Below are positions 1 to 8,368 of a DNA stretch of 27,027 bases, piece by piece. This DNA is from an uncultured Clostridia bacterium. Its GTDB lineage: Bacteria > Bacillota > Clostridia > Christensenellales > UBA1242. The notes under the pieces were generated by a model. That model did not search any database. It saw only the letters and a list, made by a program, of their open reading frames with translations, and was not told the DNA's origin. The translations under genes and the position numbers were made by a program. Each line of letters starts with the position of its first letter. Positions within the stretch are counted from its first letter, which is position 1. The DNA lies in NCBI GenBank assembly GCA_934746515.1, contig CAKVFH010000015.1:1-27027 (forward strand), given 5' to 3'.

Positions 1-1
1 G

Positions 2-88
2 GGTGTCCAAACTGACAAAACTGCAGGTACGATTAAAGTTAAAAATATCAAAAAAATCAAAAATGGTTTCACTTTTGATAATTTATAA
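2..88 (+). CDS. C-terminal tail of an unidentified protein (partial)
   Basis: An open frame enters from the left edge and ends at TAA 86-88. The last 28 residues are lysine-rich and end in NGFTFDNL. Too little is present to name a family. It lies on the same strand as the dCMP deaminase gene, but a good promoter sits between them, so they need not share a transcript. No hairpin terminator follows it. It could also be a chance open frame, although the lysine and isoleucine codon use looks like that of the neighbouring genes. Confidence 0.45.
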   Translation, partial: GVQTDKTAGTIKVKNIKKIKNGFTFDNL

Positions 89-145
89 AAAGCGCGAATT
101 GTTTTGAAATTTTTAAACAAAGATACTCCTATTTGTTGAAAATTA

Positions 146-174
146 TTGTAAAAACAAAATTATTGTTATATAAT
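146..174 (+). promoter_or_regulatory. Promoter of the dCMP deaminase operon
   Basis: TTGTAA (146-151) and TATAAT (169-174) are separated by exactly 17 nt, matching the vegetative sigma-A consensus. Transcription would start near 181, giving a leader of about 35 nt before the ATG at 216. AAGGA at 204-208 serves as the ribosome site. Confidence 0.7.
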
Positions 175-215
175 TTAATTATTAACAAATATATATTTTT
201 TATAAGGATAATTTT

Positions 216-698
216 ATGGAAGAAAAACTTACAGTCGACAAGCAAAAAAAATGGGATGAACGCTTCATGCAAATCGCAAAACTTGTTGGAACTTGGTGCA
301 CTTGTCATAGACGCAATGTTGGTGCGGTTATTGTTAAAGACAAGCGTATTATTGCAACAGGTTACAATGGTGCGCCTGCTGGCATTGAAACTTGTTTAGA
401 AAGGGGTTATTGTTTGAGAAACAAACTTCAAATTCCAAGTGGCACACAAGCAGAAATTTGCTATTCAGTTCATGCGGAACAAAACGCGATTATTCAAGCA
501 TCGAAACTTGGAATCGCCGTTGATGGTTCAACACTTTATGTAACGCATCAGCCTTGCACAATCTGCACAAAACTTATCATAAATGCTGGGATAAAGAGAA
601 TTGTTTATGGAATTGAATATCCTGATGAATTTTCTTTAAAACTTTTAAATGAAGCTGGAATTGAGTTAGTTTATTTGCCTTATAAGGAGGAAAGATAA
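216..698 (+). CDS. comEB: dCMP deaminase (ComEB-like cytidine/deoxycytidylate deaminase family)
   Basis: Zinc-dependent cytosolic deaminase that converts dCMP to dUMP, the substrate for thymidylate synthesis. The 160-residue length is typical. The zinc-site signature is visible: HAEQNAI supplies the zinc His and the catalytic Glu, and PCTIC supplies the two zinc cysteines. The N-terminal part has CHRRNVGAVIVKD and IATGYNGAP, typical of the dCMP deaminase branch with its extra Cys/His metal ligands. The ATG at 216 is preceded by AAGGA. The stop TAA overlaps the ATG of the next gene by one base, so the two are probably translationally coupled. It pairs functionally with thyX and folD near the right end of the window. 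A general tRNA or riboflavin deaminase is less likely given the insert around the zinc residues. Confidence 0.9.
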   Translation: MEEKLTVDKQKKWDERFMQIAKLVGTWCTCHRRNVGAVIVKDKRIIATGYNGAPAGIETCLERGYCLRNKLQIPSGTQAEICYSVHAEQNAIIQASKLGIAVDGSTLYVTHQPCTICTKLIINAGIKRIVYGIEYPDEFSLKLLNEAGIELVYLPYKEER

Positions 699-2905
699 TG
701 AATAATATCATGACTATTGTTTCGCTAGCACTCGGTGGACTATTGTTGATTGGCTTTTTAATTGGATTTATAAGAAGCTGGAGAAAATCACTTGTTAGAT
801 TTGGTTTACTTATTGTTTGCTTTTTGGGAGCATTGATACTTTCATCAAAAATCGCAGAAATTTTGATGAATAAATATGTTAATGGTTTGGTGCTTTCAAT
901 ATTTGGTCAAACTATTGACTTTGAAGCAATTGTGGGCGATATGGCTGGAGATCTTCTCGGTGAAGGTGCAGCGCTCACAAATTTCGCAACAGCACTTCTT
1001 AATATCGCAGTTAAACTTATTGCATTTTTAATCATATTTATTTCACTTATGATTGTTACACTTTTGATTTATTATGTAATTGCAGGAATCATGTCTTCAA
1101 AACAAAAAAAGAAAGCTGTTGGCAAAGTTAAGGCAAAAGGCTGGGAAAGACTTATCGGTGGTGTTGTTGGTATTGTTGGTTCGCTAATTGTTTGCTTGGC
1201 ACTCTTCACTCCAGTGTTTGGAGTTATGAATGTGTGCGATAAGTTCCTTGAAGACGGAAATAGTCAGGCGCAAGCTGTTGCCTACACCGATAAGAATTTG
1301 GTTTGTGGAAAGTTCTACACCGAAGACGAAAACATCGGAAAAGTTGAAACTTATCTTGAAAAATATGACAAGATAAGAACCGAATATAACAAATCATTTG
1401 CTGGTTTTGTATTTAGATTTACTGGTGTTGATGCACTAGGAAAATCCACATTCAACAACTTGTCAACTGTAAAACAAAATGGTCTTAAGGTTAATTTTAC
1501 TAAAGAATGTGTAAACATGGTTAATGTGTATAACATTTACAAAGAAAATTTTGTTGAAACCAAGTTTGACATCACCACAGAAAATGGTACTAATGCACTT
1601 GAAAAAATTTACGGCATTGCAAAAAAATCTGAAGTTATGAGAAGTGTTCTTTTGGATATCGTTCCAAAAATGGCTTCAAAATGGACAAATGGTGAAAAGT
1701 TCTTGGGCATGGAAATTCCAGTTTCTGGAGATATGAAAGAAATTGTTATTGAAATGCTGGGTGCGTTTAACACGACAGATTTTGACACATTAGACAAAAA
1801 CATTGGTGTAACTTTTGAAGCAATTAAAATTGCAAACAGAAATGATGTAATTAGCACTATTAACAATGGTGGCGATGTTATGGATGTTCTTGGAAATGGA
1901 ACTTTCGTTGAAGATGAAATCAAAAATTTGGCTACATCACCAGAATTTAAAAGAGCACTTCCAAACATCATGACAACAACAATCAAGATTGCTTACAAAT
2001 CAGCAATCAGCGATCCTGGAACAAAACTTGATCAAGAATTCACTCAAGATCAGCTCGCAGAAATTGTTTGGAACAACGAAGCAGAAAAAACACAAGTTAT
2101 TGTTTCAAGACTCACAAGCATTTTTGAAGCAAATGACATTCTTGATTCACTTGGAAATTTTGGTGTTGTTCTTGATGCTTCAAGGAACTCAAAAGTTTTA
2201 ACAAAACCAGTTCACATATTGATGAAAGATTACATTGAACTTAAGGTTGACGGACTTGGCACAGCAAAAGAAGTTATCTTGAATGCGTTTAGTGATGAAA
2301 ACTGGAACTCTGCAACATTCAGCTATACCGATTTATTCGCAACCGTTCAAACAACAGCAAAAGTTGCCAAAGATATTGAAAATGCAGATTTATCTGATAT
2401 TCAAGGCTCAATTGAAAGCATTATCAAAAATGACACAGATGGCAAAGTTAAGGAAACAATCAAAAATGCAATCAAAGATGGTGGACTTAATGATCTCATC
2501 GGCGATGAAACCAAAGCAGGTGTTTTTGAAGATTTAATTACAATGGTGCTTGATAACACAACAGCCGAAACTATCGACAAAGATATTTTGGCAGGACAGG
2601 TTATTGTTGATATTATTGCAAATCCAAAAACAGCAGAAGGTTCAATCCTTGACGGATATGGCAATGAAGGTGTTTCAGATGCAGAAAAAGCAGATGTTTT
2701 GATTGAAACTCTTGCTGAATCTGACACAGTCATGAAGGTTATGAAAGCTGAAGCAAATAAAGGAAATTCATCAGCTGTTAAAAATTATATTGATAATTTG
2801 AGCGACAGCGACAAAGAGCTTCTTAAATCATCAATTAGCAATAACAGCACAATTGATAGTGCAAATAAAGAAACACTTTCAAAATTGTTTGGTATAACTG
2901 CATAA
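698..2905 (+). CDS. CvpA-family membrane protein with a large C-terminal extension
   Basis: A 735-residue protein. The first ~190 residues contain about four membrane helices. The opening stretch, with LIGFIRSWRKSLVRFG after the first helix, is the hallmark of CvpA (colicin V production) proteins, which are normally only 160-200 residues. The rest (~540 residues) is hydrophilic and rich in Asn, Lys, Asp and Thr, with helical periodicity and no further membrane helix or recognised domain. The end consists of many short amphipathic helices (for example around SDSDKELLKSSISNN). The start follows a perfect GGAGG site, and its ATG overlaps the stop of the dCMP deaminase by one base. The hairpin at 2918-2951 closes the transcript. 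Function is unknown. A cell-surface or envelope role is inferred from topology only. Confidence 0.6.
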   Translation: MNNIMTIVSLALGGLLLIGFLIGFIRSWRKSLVRFGLLIVCFLGALILSSKIAEILMNKYVNGLVLSIFGQTIDFEAIVGDMAGDLLGEGAALTNFATALLNIAVKLIAFLIIFISLMIVTLLIYYVIAGIMSSKQKKKAVGKVKAKGWERLIGGVVGIVGSLIVCLALFTPVFGVMNVCDKFLEDGNSQAQAVAYTDKNLVCGKFYTEDENIGKVETYLEKYDKIRTEYNKSFAGFVFRFTGVDALGKSTFNNLSTVKQNGLKVNFTKECVNMVNVYNIYKENFVETKFDITTENGTNALEKIYGIAKKSEVMRSVLLDIVPKMASKWTNGEKFLGMEIPVSGDMKEIVIEMLGAFNTTDFDTLDKNIGVTFEAIKIANRNDVISTINNGGDVMDVLGNGTFVEDEIKNLATSPEFKRALPNIMTTTIKIAYKSAISDPGTKLDQEFTQDQLAEIVWNNEAEKTQVIVSRLTSIFEANDILDSLGNFGVVLDASRNSKVLTKPVHILMKDYIELKVDGLGTAKEVILNAFSDENWNSATFSYTDLFATVQTTAKVAKDIENADLSDIQGSIESIIKNDTDGKVKETIKNAIKDGGLNDLIGDETKAGVFEDLITMVLDNTTAETIDKDILAGQVIVDIIANPKTAEGSILDGYGNEGVSDAEKADVLIETLAESDTVMKVMKAEANKGNSSAVKNYIDNLSDSDKELLKSSISNNSTIDSANKETLSKLFGITA

Positions 2906-2917
2906 AACAATAAAAAA

Positions 2918-2951
2918 GTATGAAAAATGTTTATTTTTTCATACCTTTTTT
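2918..2951 (+). terminator. Terminator after the CvpA-like gene
   Basis: The arms GTATGAAAAA (2918-2927) and TTTTTCATAC (2935-2944) form a 10-bp stem with a 7-nt loop, followed by CTTTTTTATT. It lies 12 nt after the stop codon. Confidence 0.75.
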
Positions 2952-2964
2952 ATTAAAAAGGTAT
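2941..2964. repeat. Perfect 24-nt palindrome overlapping the terminator
   Basis: ATACCTTTTT (2941-2950), loop TATT, AAAAAGGTAT (2955-2964). Its first four bases are also the last four of the preceding hairpin stem, so the two structures exclude each other in RNA. It sits about 48 nt before the nucleoside hydrolase ATG and upstream of any plausible -10 (for example TATATT at 2986-2991), so it could be an operator. No clear -35 element is visible. Confidence 0.5.
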
Positions 2965-3011
2965 ACAAATTTTGATTTTTTATGATATATTATTTTATAT
3001 AAGGAGAAATC

Positions 3012-3962
3012 ATGGCTAAAAATCAAAAGAGAATCCCACTTATTATAAATTGCGACACTGGCATTGACGATGCAGTTGCACTTATGTTGGTTGTTAAATC
3101 AGACAAATTTGATATAAAATTGATAACTACTGATCTTGGAAATGCAGGTCCAAAACAATCTGCAATTAACTGTAACAACATTTTGGAACTTATTGGCGGA
3201 CCTGATGTTAAGATTTGCGCAGGCGACGGAAAGTGTTTGGTTAGAGAAAGAATGCGTGTTGCTGTTCATGGCAAAACAGGAATGGGAACTTATGTTTTTG
3301 AGCCACACTCAAGGGTTATTTCAAATGATGATGCAATTGATGCAATGTATGAAACAATCATGAACTCTCCAGAAAAAGTTACAATTTTGTGCATGTCTCC
3401 AACAAGCAATCTTGCAAAGCTTCAAATCAAGCATAAAGATTGCTGGAATTCTGACAAAATTGAAAGAGTTGTAATCATGGCTGGATCTATTGAAAAACTT
3501 AAAGAAGGTGAAATTCCTTATGCAGAGTTCAACGTTAGTTGTGATCCAGAATCAGCAGAATATGTTTTCACAAAAGACCCAAAAGTTAAAGTTGATGTTG
3601 TGCCTATGGAAATGGGACACACAGCTTATCTTGACTGGGAAGATGTTTTCAAAACAAAAAACACAAATTCAGTTGGTGCAGTTTTTGAATATATGTTCAG
3701 GAGCTACAAAGACAGACATGTTAAAAACGGCATCGCTACTCATGACGGATGCGCGGTTGCATACATGATTGATCCAACTATTTTTGAAATGGAAGAAGAT
3801 TTTGCAGAAGTTAAATATTTTGACTCAATCGATTCAGGTATTCTTGTAATCACAAGAAATGAAGATCTTAAGGGAACAAAACCAAATGTTACGGTTTGTT
3901 CAAAGGTGAATGTAAAGAAATTTAAGAAATTATATTTCAAACTATTAAAAAAATGTAAGTAA
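3012..3962 (+). CDS. Inosine-uridine-preferring nucleoside hydrolase family protein
   Basis: Hydrolyses the N-glycosidic bond of ribonucleosides in salvage; cytosolic and calcium-dependent. The 316-residue length is normal for the IUNH family. The N-terminal calcium motif is CDTGIDDAVALM, where the usual DxDxGxDD has become xDTGxDD with Cys before the Asp. Ribose-binding EFNVSCDPESA lies in the middle, and HDGCAVAY near the C-terminus replaces the canonical HDPxA. The substrate cannot be read from the sequence. The start follows AAGGAG with good spacing. The next gene begins 11 nt after its stop, so it probably shares a transcript with the DisA-like gene and perhaps gpmI. The changed first Asp and the HDG motif suggest a divergent specificity. 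Confidence 0.82.
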   Translation: MAKNQKRIPLIINCDTGIDDAVALMLVVKSDKFDIKLITTDLGNAGPKQSAINCNNILELIGGPDVKICAGDGKCLVRERMRVAVHGKTGMGTYVFEPHSRVISNDDAIDAMYETIMNSPEKVTILCMSPTSNLAKLQIKHKDCWNSDKIERVVIMAGSIEKLKEGEIPYAEFNVSCDPESAEYVFTKDPKVKVDVVPMEMGHTAYLDWEDVFKTKNTNSVGAVFEYMFRSYKDRHVKNGIATHDGCAVAYMIDPTIFEMEEDFAEVKYFDSIDSGILVITRNEDLKGTKPNVTVCSKVNVKKFKKLYFKLLKKCK

Positions 3963-3973
3963 GGAAGTTTGTT

Positions 3974-5317
3974 ATGGTTAAAAGTCGATTTTTAGAGTTT
4001 GTTCATGACTATATTTTAAAAATGTTCACAGGTTCAGAAATTATTGGAGAAGAAGAATCTTCAACTCGTGACAATATTATTGCGCAAGGTGACGGCGGAG
4101 CAATAAAAGTTAAGTTTAATAGAAACGATAATTACAGAATTATTGTGAAGCGTGCGCAGCCATTCAAGAGTTTGGAAATCAACCTGATTAAGTCTATCAT
4201 TGAAGAATCTCAAAGAATTGAAGACCTTAACATCAAGGAAGATTACAAAAAAGGTTTAAAAAACCTTATCATTGAGAAAGCTATTTGTAGGTCACTTTCA
4301 AATTCATGCGCAAAAACACTTGCAATCATTTTAAGTGAAATGAACTATTGGAGCCAAAGAACCTATGAAGGTAAAAGAACAACACTTGGCTGTATTGTAA
4401 ACAATAAAAAAATTGGAAGCAAAACCAATCAAAATTTGCACGTATCAAAACTTTTTGAAAAAGATTTCACAGCGCTTTTGTCTGACGGAAGAAATTCGTT
4501 TATTGAAATTTCAGCCGATGGTTTTTTTGTGGACCATATTTATTATTCAAAAGTTATTGATTATTCACTCTATGCTCCTTATGAAAACTTGGAGCTTGCG
4601 AACCTTGCTTCTGGTTCAAAAATTGGAATTTGCTTGAATAGTGAAGGCGAAGTTTTGATTTTCAAAAACAAGAGCTTGGTGTTTGCAAAAAAGAGCGGTG
4701 TTTGGATCTGTTTCTCGCATGAAGAAATTGTTGGAAAACTTGCAGAGCATGCGGGCGAATATGAAGATGTTAGAAAAGCTATTTATTTGTCAGCGCTTGA
4801 CACAAGTTTCAATCGTTGTGGCGGTTGCATTGTCCATGTCAACTCTGGCGATTCAAAAAATGTTTTGAAACACATTGACATTGCCGATGTTTTGGTTAAA
4901 GATTGTTTTGATTATCTGCAACAAGAAAAAATCAATCAATCATTCTTTGTTAAAGTTGATGATAACAATTCACCAATAAAACAATTTGACGACTTTTTGT
5001 TTGAAGAAAGAAGTGCAAAATCAGCGGCTTTAATCAAACTTATTCGTGGAAGAAAATTCCAAGAACTTGACAGAAAGTTTAGACAAGAAATCATTGCTAT
5101 TGACGGCGCAACGGTTATCGACTATGACGGCACAATTATTGCTGCCGGCGCAATCATCAAAATTGAAGCAGGTAGTTCCGGTGGTGGAAGACTTGCTGCG
5201 GCAAAAACCTTGTCAAACTATGGCATTTCTATCAAAATTTCAAACGATGGTTCAATGCAAGGCTTTAAAATTGATAAAAACAAATTGAGAGCAAGACCAA
5301 TATTTGTTATTGGTTAA
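3974..5317 (+). CDS. Divergent diadenylate-cyclase-fold (DisA_N-like) protein
   Basis: A 447-residue soluble protein. Residues ~268-435 look like the DisA_N/diadenylate cyclase domain: a GCIVHVN strand (284-290, like GALIVI), IDGATVIDYDG (376-386, equivalent to the catalytic DGA motif), AAGAII, then SGGGRLAAAKTLS (402-414) where active cyclases have GTRHRAAIGLS, and a closing strand GISIKISNDGSMQGF (equivalent to the VSEE strand). The DGA motif is kept, but RHR is replaced by GRL, so c-di-AMP synthesis is doubtful and nucleotide sensing is an alternative. Residues 1-260 are mixed alpha/beta and unrecognised, with no membrane helix, which differs from CdaA, CdaS and DisA. It lies between a nucleoside hydrolase and gpmI. 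The ATG at 3974 follows AAGGAAG. The domain call rests on motif reading alone. Confidence 0.6.
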   Translation: MVKSRFLEFVHDYILKMFTGSEIIGEEESSTRDNIIAQGDGGAIKVKFNRNDNYRIIVKRAQPFKSLEINLIKSIIEESQRIEDLNIKEDYKKGLKNLIIEKAICRSLSNSCAKTLAIILSEMNYWSQRTYEGKRTTLGCIVNNKKIGSKTNQNLHVSKLFEKDFTALLSDGRNSFIEISADGFFVDHIYYSKVIDYSLYAPYENLELANLASGSKIGICLNSEGEVLIFKNKSLVFAKKSGVWICFSHEEIVGKLAEHAGEYEDVRKAIYLSALDTSFNRCGGCIVHVNSGDSKNVLKHIDIADVLVKDCFDYLQQEKINQSFFVKVDDNNSPIKQFDDFLFEERSAKSAALIKLIRGRKFQELDRKFRQEIIAIDGATVIDYDGTIIAAGAIIKIEAGSSGGGRLAAAKTLSNYGISIKISNDGSMQGFKIDKNKLRARPIFVIG

Positions 5318-5330
5318 AAAAGGGGAATTT

Positions 5331-6839
5331 ATGGTAACACTTTGTATTTTAGATGGTTTCGGCGTAACTGAAAAAAAACTAGGAAACGCTGTGCTTGCGC
5401 AAGGCACACCAAATCTTGATAAACTTCGCGCTGAATATTCAAATACACTTATTGAAGCAAGTGGTGAAGCTGTTGGTCTTCCAGCAGGTCAAATGGGCAA
5501 CAGTGAAGTTGGACACCTTACAATTGGTGCCGGAAGAATTATTGAACAAGATCTTTTGCATATTGACAATGAAATAAAAAGGGGTGATTTTTTCAAAAAT
5601 CCAGCACTTTTGAAAGCAATGAAATATGCTGAAGAAAATGGCACAGACCTTCATTTGATTGGTCTTGCTTCAGACGGCGGAATCCACTCAAAGCTTTCTC
5701 ACATGTTTGCAATTTTAGATGCTGCTAAAAACTATAAGATTAGACACATTTACATTCATGTTATCACTGACGGCCGAGACAGACCAGTTACAAGCGGCGT
5801 TGACTATATTGCGCAAATTGAAGAAAAGATTGCTGGCACAAACGCAAGCATCGCTGATATTTGCGGAAGAGTTTATGCTATGGACAGAGAAAAACGCTAT
5901 GACAGACTTGAGAAAGCGTATGACTTGATTGTTCGTGGCAAGGGCGAAAAATTTGCAACAGCAAAAGAAGCAATTGAAACAAGCTATGCAAGAAATATCA
6001 CTGACGAATTTGTTGAGCCAATGGTTATTGATGAAAATGGCACAATCAAAAACGGCGACTCTTTGATTTTCTATAACTATAGAAGCGACAGAGCAAGAGA
6101 AATCACTTTTGCCTTGACTGATCCAAATTTTGCAGAATTTAAAACAGAAAAAATGGACAAACTTTTGGTTACTCCAATGCAAGAGTATTCTGATGAGCTT
6201 AAACACTTGAACACAATGTATCCACCAAAAATTGTCACAGATAACTTGTCATGTTTGATTTCTGAAGCTGGCAAAACTCAATACCATATTTCAGAAACCA
6301 CTAAATATGCGCATGTAACATTCTTCTTTAATGGTGGAATTGAAGAGCCATATAAAGGCGAAACTAGAAAACTTATTGATAGTTATAACGATAAGAACTT
6401 CGCAGTTCATCCACAAATGCGCGCTCCAGAAATCACCGAGAGTTTAATGGAAGCCATTGATAGCAAAAAATATGATTTTGTTTTAGTAAACTTCTCAAAC
6501 CCAGACATGATTGGTCACACTGGCGACTTTGAAGCGGCAAAACAAGCTGTTAAAATTTGCGACGAATGTGCATATAAAGTTGCAATGGAAACCGTAAAAA
6601 TGGGTGGCGAGTGCATTATCATTGCAGATCACGGAAATGTTGAAGAAATGTTCGACGAACAAGGAACAATTCTCACAAAACACACAACAAACAAAGTTCC
6701 ATTTATTTTGGTTAGCGACAAGAATAAAGATGTAAAACTTAAACAAGACGGAAGCCTTGCAAATGTTGCTCCAACAATTCTCGAGCTTATGGGCATTGCA
6801 AAACCAAACACCATGATAGATTCAATGATTGTTAAATAA
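5331..6839 (+). CDS. gpmI: 2,3-bisphosphoglycerate-independent phosphoglycerate mutase
   Basis: Interconverts 3- and 2-phosphoglycerate in glycolysis; cytosolic, Mn-dependent, alkaline-phosphatase superfamily. The 502-residue length matches the usual ~510. Visible motifs are ILDGFG at the N-terminus (metal Asp), MGNSEVGHL (phosphoserine nucleophile), SDGGIHS, ITDGRD, FNYRSDRAREIT-type sequence (here FYNYRSDRAREIT), NPDMIGHTGD and IADHGNVEEM. I chose the ATG at 5331 because AAAAGGGGAA sits directly upstream; an in-frame TTG at 5304 lies inside the previous gene and has no ribosome site. It is 13 nt downstream of the DisA-like gene and ends in a strong terminator, so it is probably the last gene of that transcript. 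Confidence 0.96.
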   Translation: MVTLCILDGFGVTEKKLGNAVLAQGTPNLDKLRAEYSNTLIEASGEAVGLPAGQMGNSEVGHLTIGAGRIIEQDLLHIDNEIKRGDFFKNPALLKAMKYAEENGTDLHLIGLASDGGIHSKLSHMFAILDAAKNYKIRHIYIHVITDGRDRPVTSGVDYIAQIEEKIAGTNASIADICGRVYAMDREKRYDRLEKAYDLIVRGKGEKFATAKEAIETSYARNITDEFVEPMVIDENGTIKNGDSLIFYNYRSDRAREITFALTDPNFAEFKTEKMDKLLVTPMQEYSDELKHLNTMYPPKIVTDNLSCLISEAGKTQYHISETTKYAHVTFFFNGGIEEPYKGETRKLIDSYNDKNFAVHPQMRAPEITESLMEAIDSKKYDFVLVNFSNPDMIGHTGDFEAAKQAVKICDECAYKVAMETVKMGGECIIIADHGNVEEMFDEQGTILTKHTTNKVPFILVSDKNKDVKLKQDGSLANVAPTILELMGIAKPNTMIDSMIVK

Positions 6840-6854
6840 TTAAATTTAATCAAT

Positions 6855-6899
6855 AAAAAACCTAACAAACAGTTTCAACTGAATGTTAGGTTTTTTTTT
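6855..6899. terminator. Strong terminator after gpmI, possibly bidirectional
   Basis: A 13-bp perfect stem (6855-6867 with 6884-6896) carries a smaller CAGT/ACTG stem inside its loop and is followed by a long T-run. The A-run on the left side also gives a U-run on the minus strand, so it may stop the convergent protease transcript too. Confidence 0.85.
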
Positions 6900-6959
6900 G
6901 CAATTTATTTTTTAGTTTATTTGTTATTATTTTTTTAAAGCGGGGAGAGTTGGTGAAAA

Positions 6960-8261
6960 TTATGCAACCGGTTCAGAAACAAGTTCTTCAAACTGTGCGC
7001 TAACAACAATTGGCTCGTTGTTTCTCGAAAAGGCTAACTCAATTGAATATCCGCTTGTTAAGAGAATAATATAATCATCTAAATCAAAATCTCTTGTTAC
7101 TACTTTTGAGATTTCTTCTGTGCCATTTTTGATTTTGAAAGAAATCAGTTTATCGCCAGCGATGAGACGATCTTTAAAAACACAATTTTCACTGATGCTT
7201 GAAATTGTTAGTGTCTGCATGATTTCAGATAGCCCAGTCTCGACATTTTCCTGCCAGTTTGAAGTGCTTGAAAATTCAAGACCAAGATTGCAAACTGAAA
7301 TTTTTGAAGTCTCTTTGCCAAAACAAGTTGCTATGATGTTTTGTGCAGTGGTGTAAACAATGCTGGCTGGGATTGCAAGCTTGACTGAAGAATTGTCGAC
7401 AGTTGATGTTGATTTGAGCCCGCCATTTGTGATTCCAATCAGTTCACCATTTGCGTTAAAAAGTCCGCCACCGCTGTTTCCGTTGGTGATGAATGCGGTG
7501 TGGCTAAGAAGCCTATGTTGCATTGTTGAGCCAGCAACTGTCACTGAATAGTTTTCTGAATCTTTGCTAATGCAACCGCGGGTTACATTGATTCCTTCAA
7601 GATTGGTGTTTCCAACAGAAATGCAGGTTGAGCCAACTTTTGGAGTGTTTAAATTAAAAATAGCGGCCTTTGCATTGTTGGTTTTCAAAACATTGCTGGT
7701 TTCTGCATAAAGCACAGCGATGTCGTAGGTTGAAGACCCGCCCACAAAACTTGCGCCAAATGTTTCGTCGGAGCCATAAAGCTTGACTGTGAAGTTTGTG
7801 TGACCATAAGCCACATGATAGTTTGTGATAATGAATGCGTTAAAATCGGAATCTATGCTAAAAATCACACCAGAGCCACCAGATGAAACAGCGGATTTGA
7901 TTTCGACAACGCTAGAGAGTGCTTGGTTTGTTGCAGTGGTGCAATCTTCAGAACCAACGAAATATTTTTCCAAGAACTCGAGATAAGTTCCAGAAAATTC
8001 GCCGCTTTGTTTTGCATTTTGCCACATTTCATAAGAGCTTTCATTTGCCGCGTCTTTTCCATTCTTTCCGTTCGTGCCATTTTTTCCGTCAGCGCCTTTT
8101 AGTGAATTAAGCCAATCGTCAAGAGTTCCTTCAAAGCCTTGCTCTACAGCCAATTCATAGGCGCTCTTTCCGCCAGAACATGCCGAGAAAACAAACATGC
8201 ATGGAATGACTAAAACCAGCACAAATAAATTTTTTAGAATATTTTTAAAAGATTTTTTCAT
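6960..8261 (-). CDS. Secreted lipoprotein, HtrA/trypsin-like serine protease with collagen-like linker
   Basis: A 433-residue predicted lipoprotein. The N-terminus is a signal peptide ending in the lipobox FSAC, so it should be anchored on the outer face of the membrane. A short module (SAYELAVEQGFEGTLDDW) leads into five Gly-X-Y triplets (GADGKNGTNGKNGKD), seen in other Bacillota surface proteins. The chymotrypsin-fold domain follows, with the catalytic triad in NYHV (His), YDIAVL (Asp) and GNSGGGLF (Ser). The last ~100 residues resemble a PDZ domain (LGLEFSS, then AGDKLISFKI). This matches the protease-PDZ order of HtrA/DegP quality-control proteases, though anchored by lipid rather than a helix. 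It stands alone between two terminators with its own promoter. Substrate is unknown. Confidence 0.85.
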   Translation of the reverse strand: MKKSFKNILKNLFVLVLVIPCMFVFSACSGGKSAYELAVEQGFEGTLDDWLNSLKGADGKNGTNGKNGKDAANESSYEMWQNAKQSGEFSGTYLEFLEKYFVGSEDCTTATNQALSSVVEIKSAVSSGGSGVIFSIDSDFNAFIITNYHVAYGHTNFTVKLYGSDETFGASFVGGSSTYDIAVLYAETSNVLKTNNAKAAIFNLNTPKVGSTCISVGNTNLEGINVTRGCISKDSENYSVTVAGSTMQHRLLSHTAFITNGNSGGGLFNANGELIGITNGGLKSTSTVDNSSVKLAIPASIVYTTAQNIIATCFGKETSKISVCNLGLEFSSTSNWQENVETGLSEIMQTLTISSISENCVFKDRLIAGDKLISFKIKNGTEEISKVVTRDFDLDDYIILLTSGYSIELAFSRNNEPIVVSAQFEELVSEPVA

Positions 8262-8288
8262 GATTTTTCCTTAAAATAATATAAGTTT

Positions 8289-8317
8289 ATTATAAATATT
8301 TTTGTGCAAATAGTCTA
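8289..8317 (-). promoter_or_regulatory. Promoter of the lipoprotein protease
   Basis: Minus strand: TAGACT (8317-8312), 17-nt spacer, TATAAT (8294-8289). Transcription would begin about 20 nt before the start codon at 8261. The ribosome site AAGGAAA is just upstream of the ATG. Confidence 0.55.
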
Positions 8318-8324
8318 CAAAATA

Positions 8325-8355
8325 AAAAGATACAAATTTAGTATTTGTATCTTTT
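8325..8355 (-). terminator. Terminator after gltX
   Basis: AAAAGATACAAAT and ATTTGTATCTTTT form a 13-bp perfect stem with a 5-nt loop. On the minus strand it is followed by a T-rich tail. It starts 13 nt beyond the gltX stop codon. Confidence 0.8.
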
Positions 8356-8368
8356 ATTAAAAACTTTC

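Noticed and set aside
5715..6206. Long minus-strand open frame of 163 codons inside gpmI
   Set aside because: It is an antisense shadow of gpmI: Cys/Phe/Asn-rich, no ribosome site, no family motifs.
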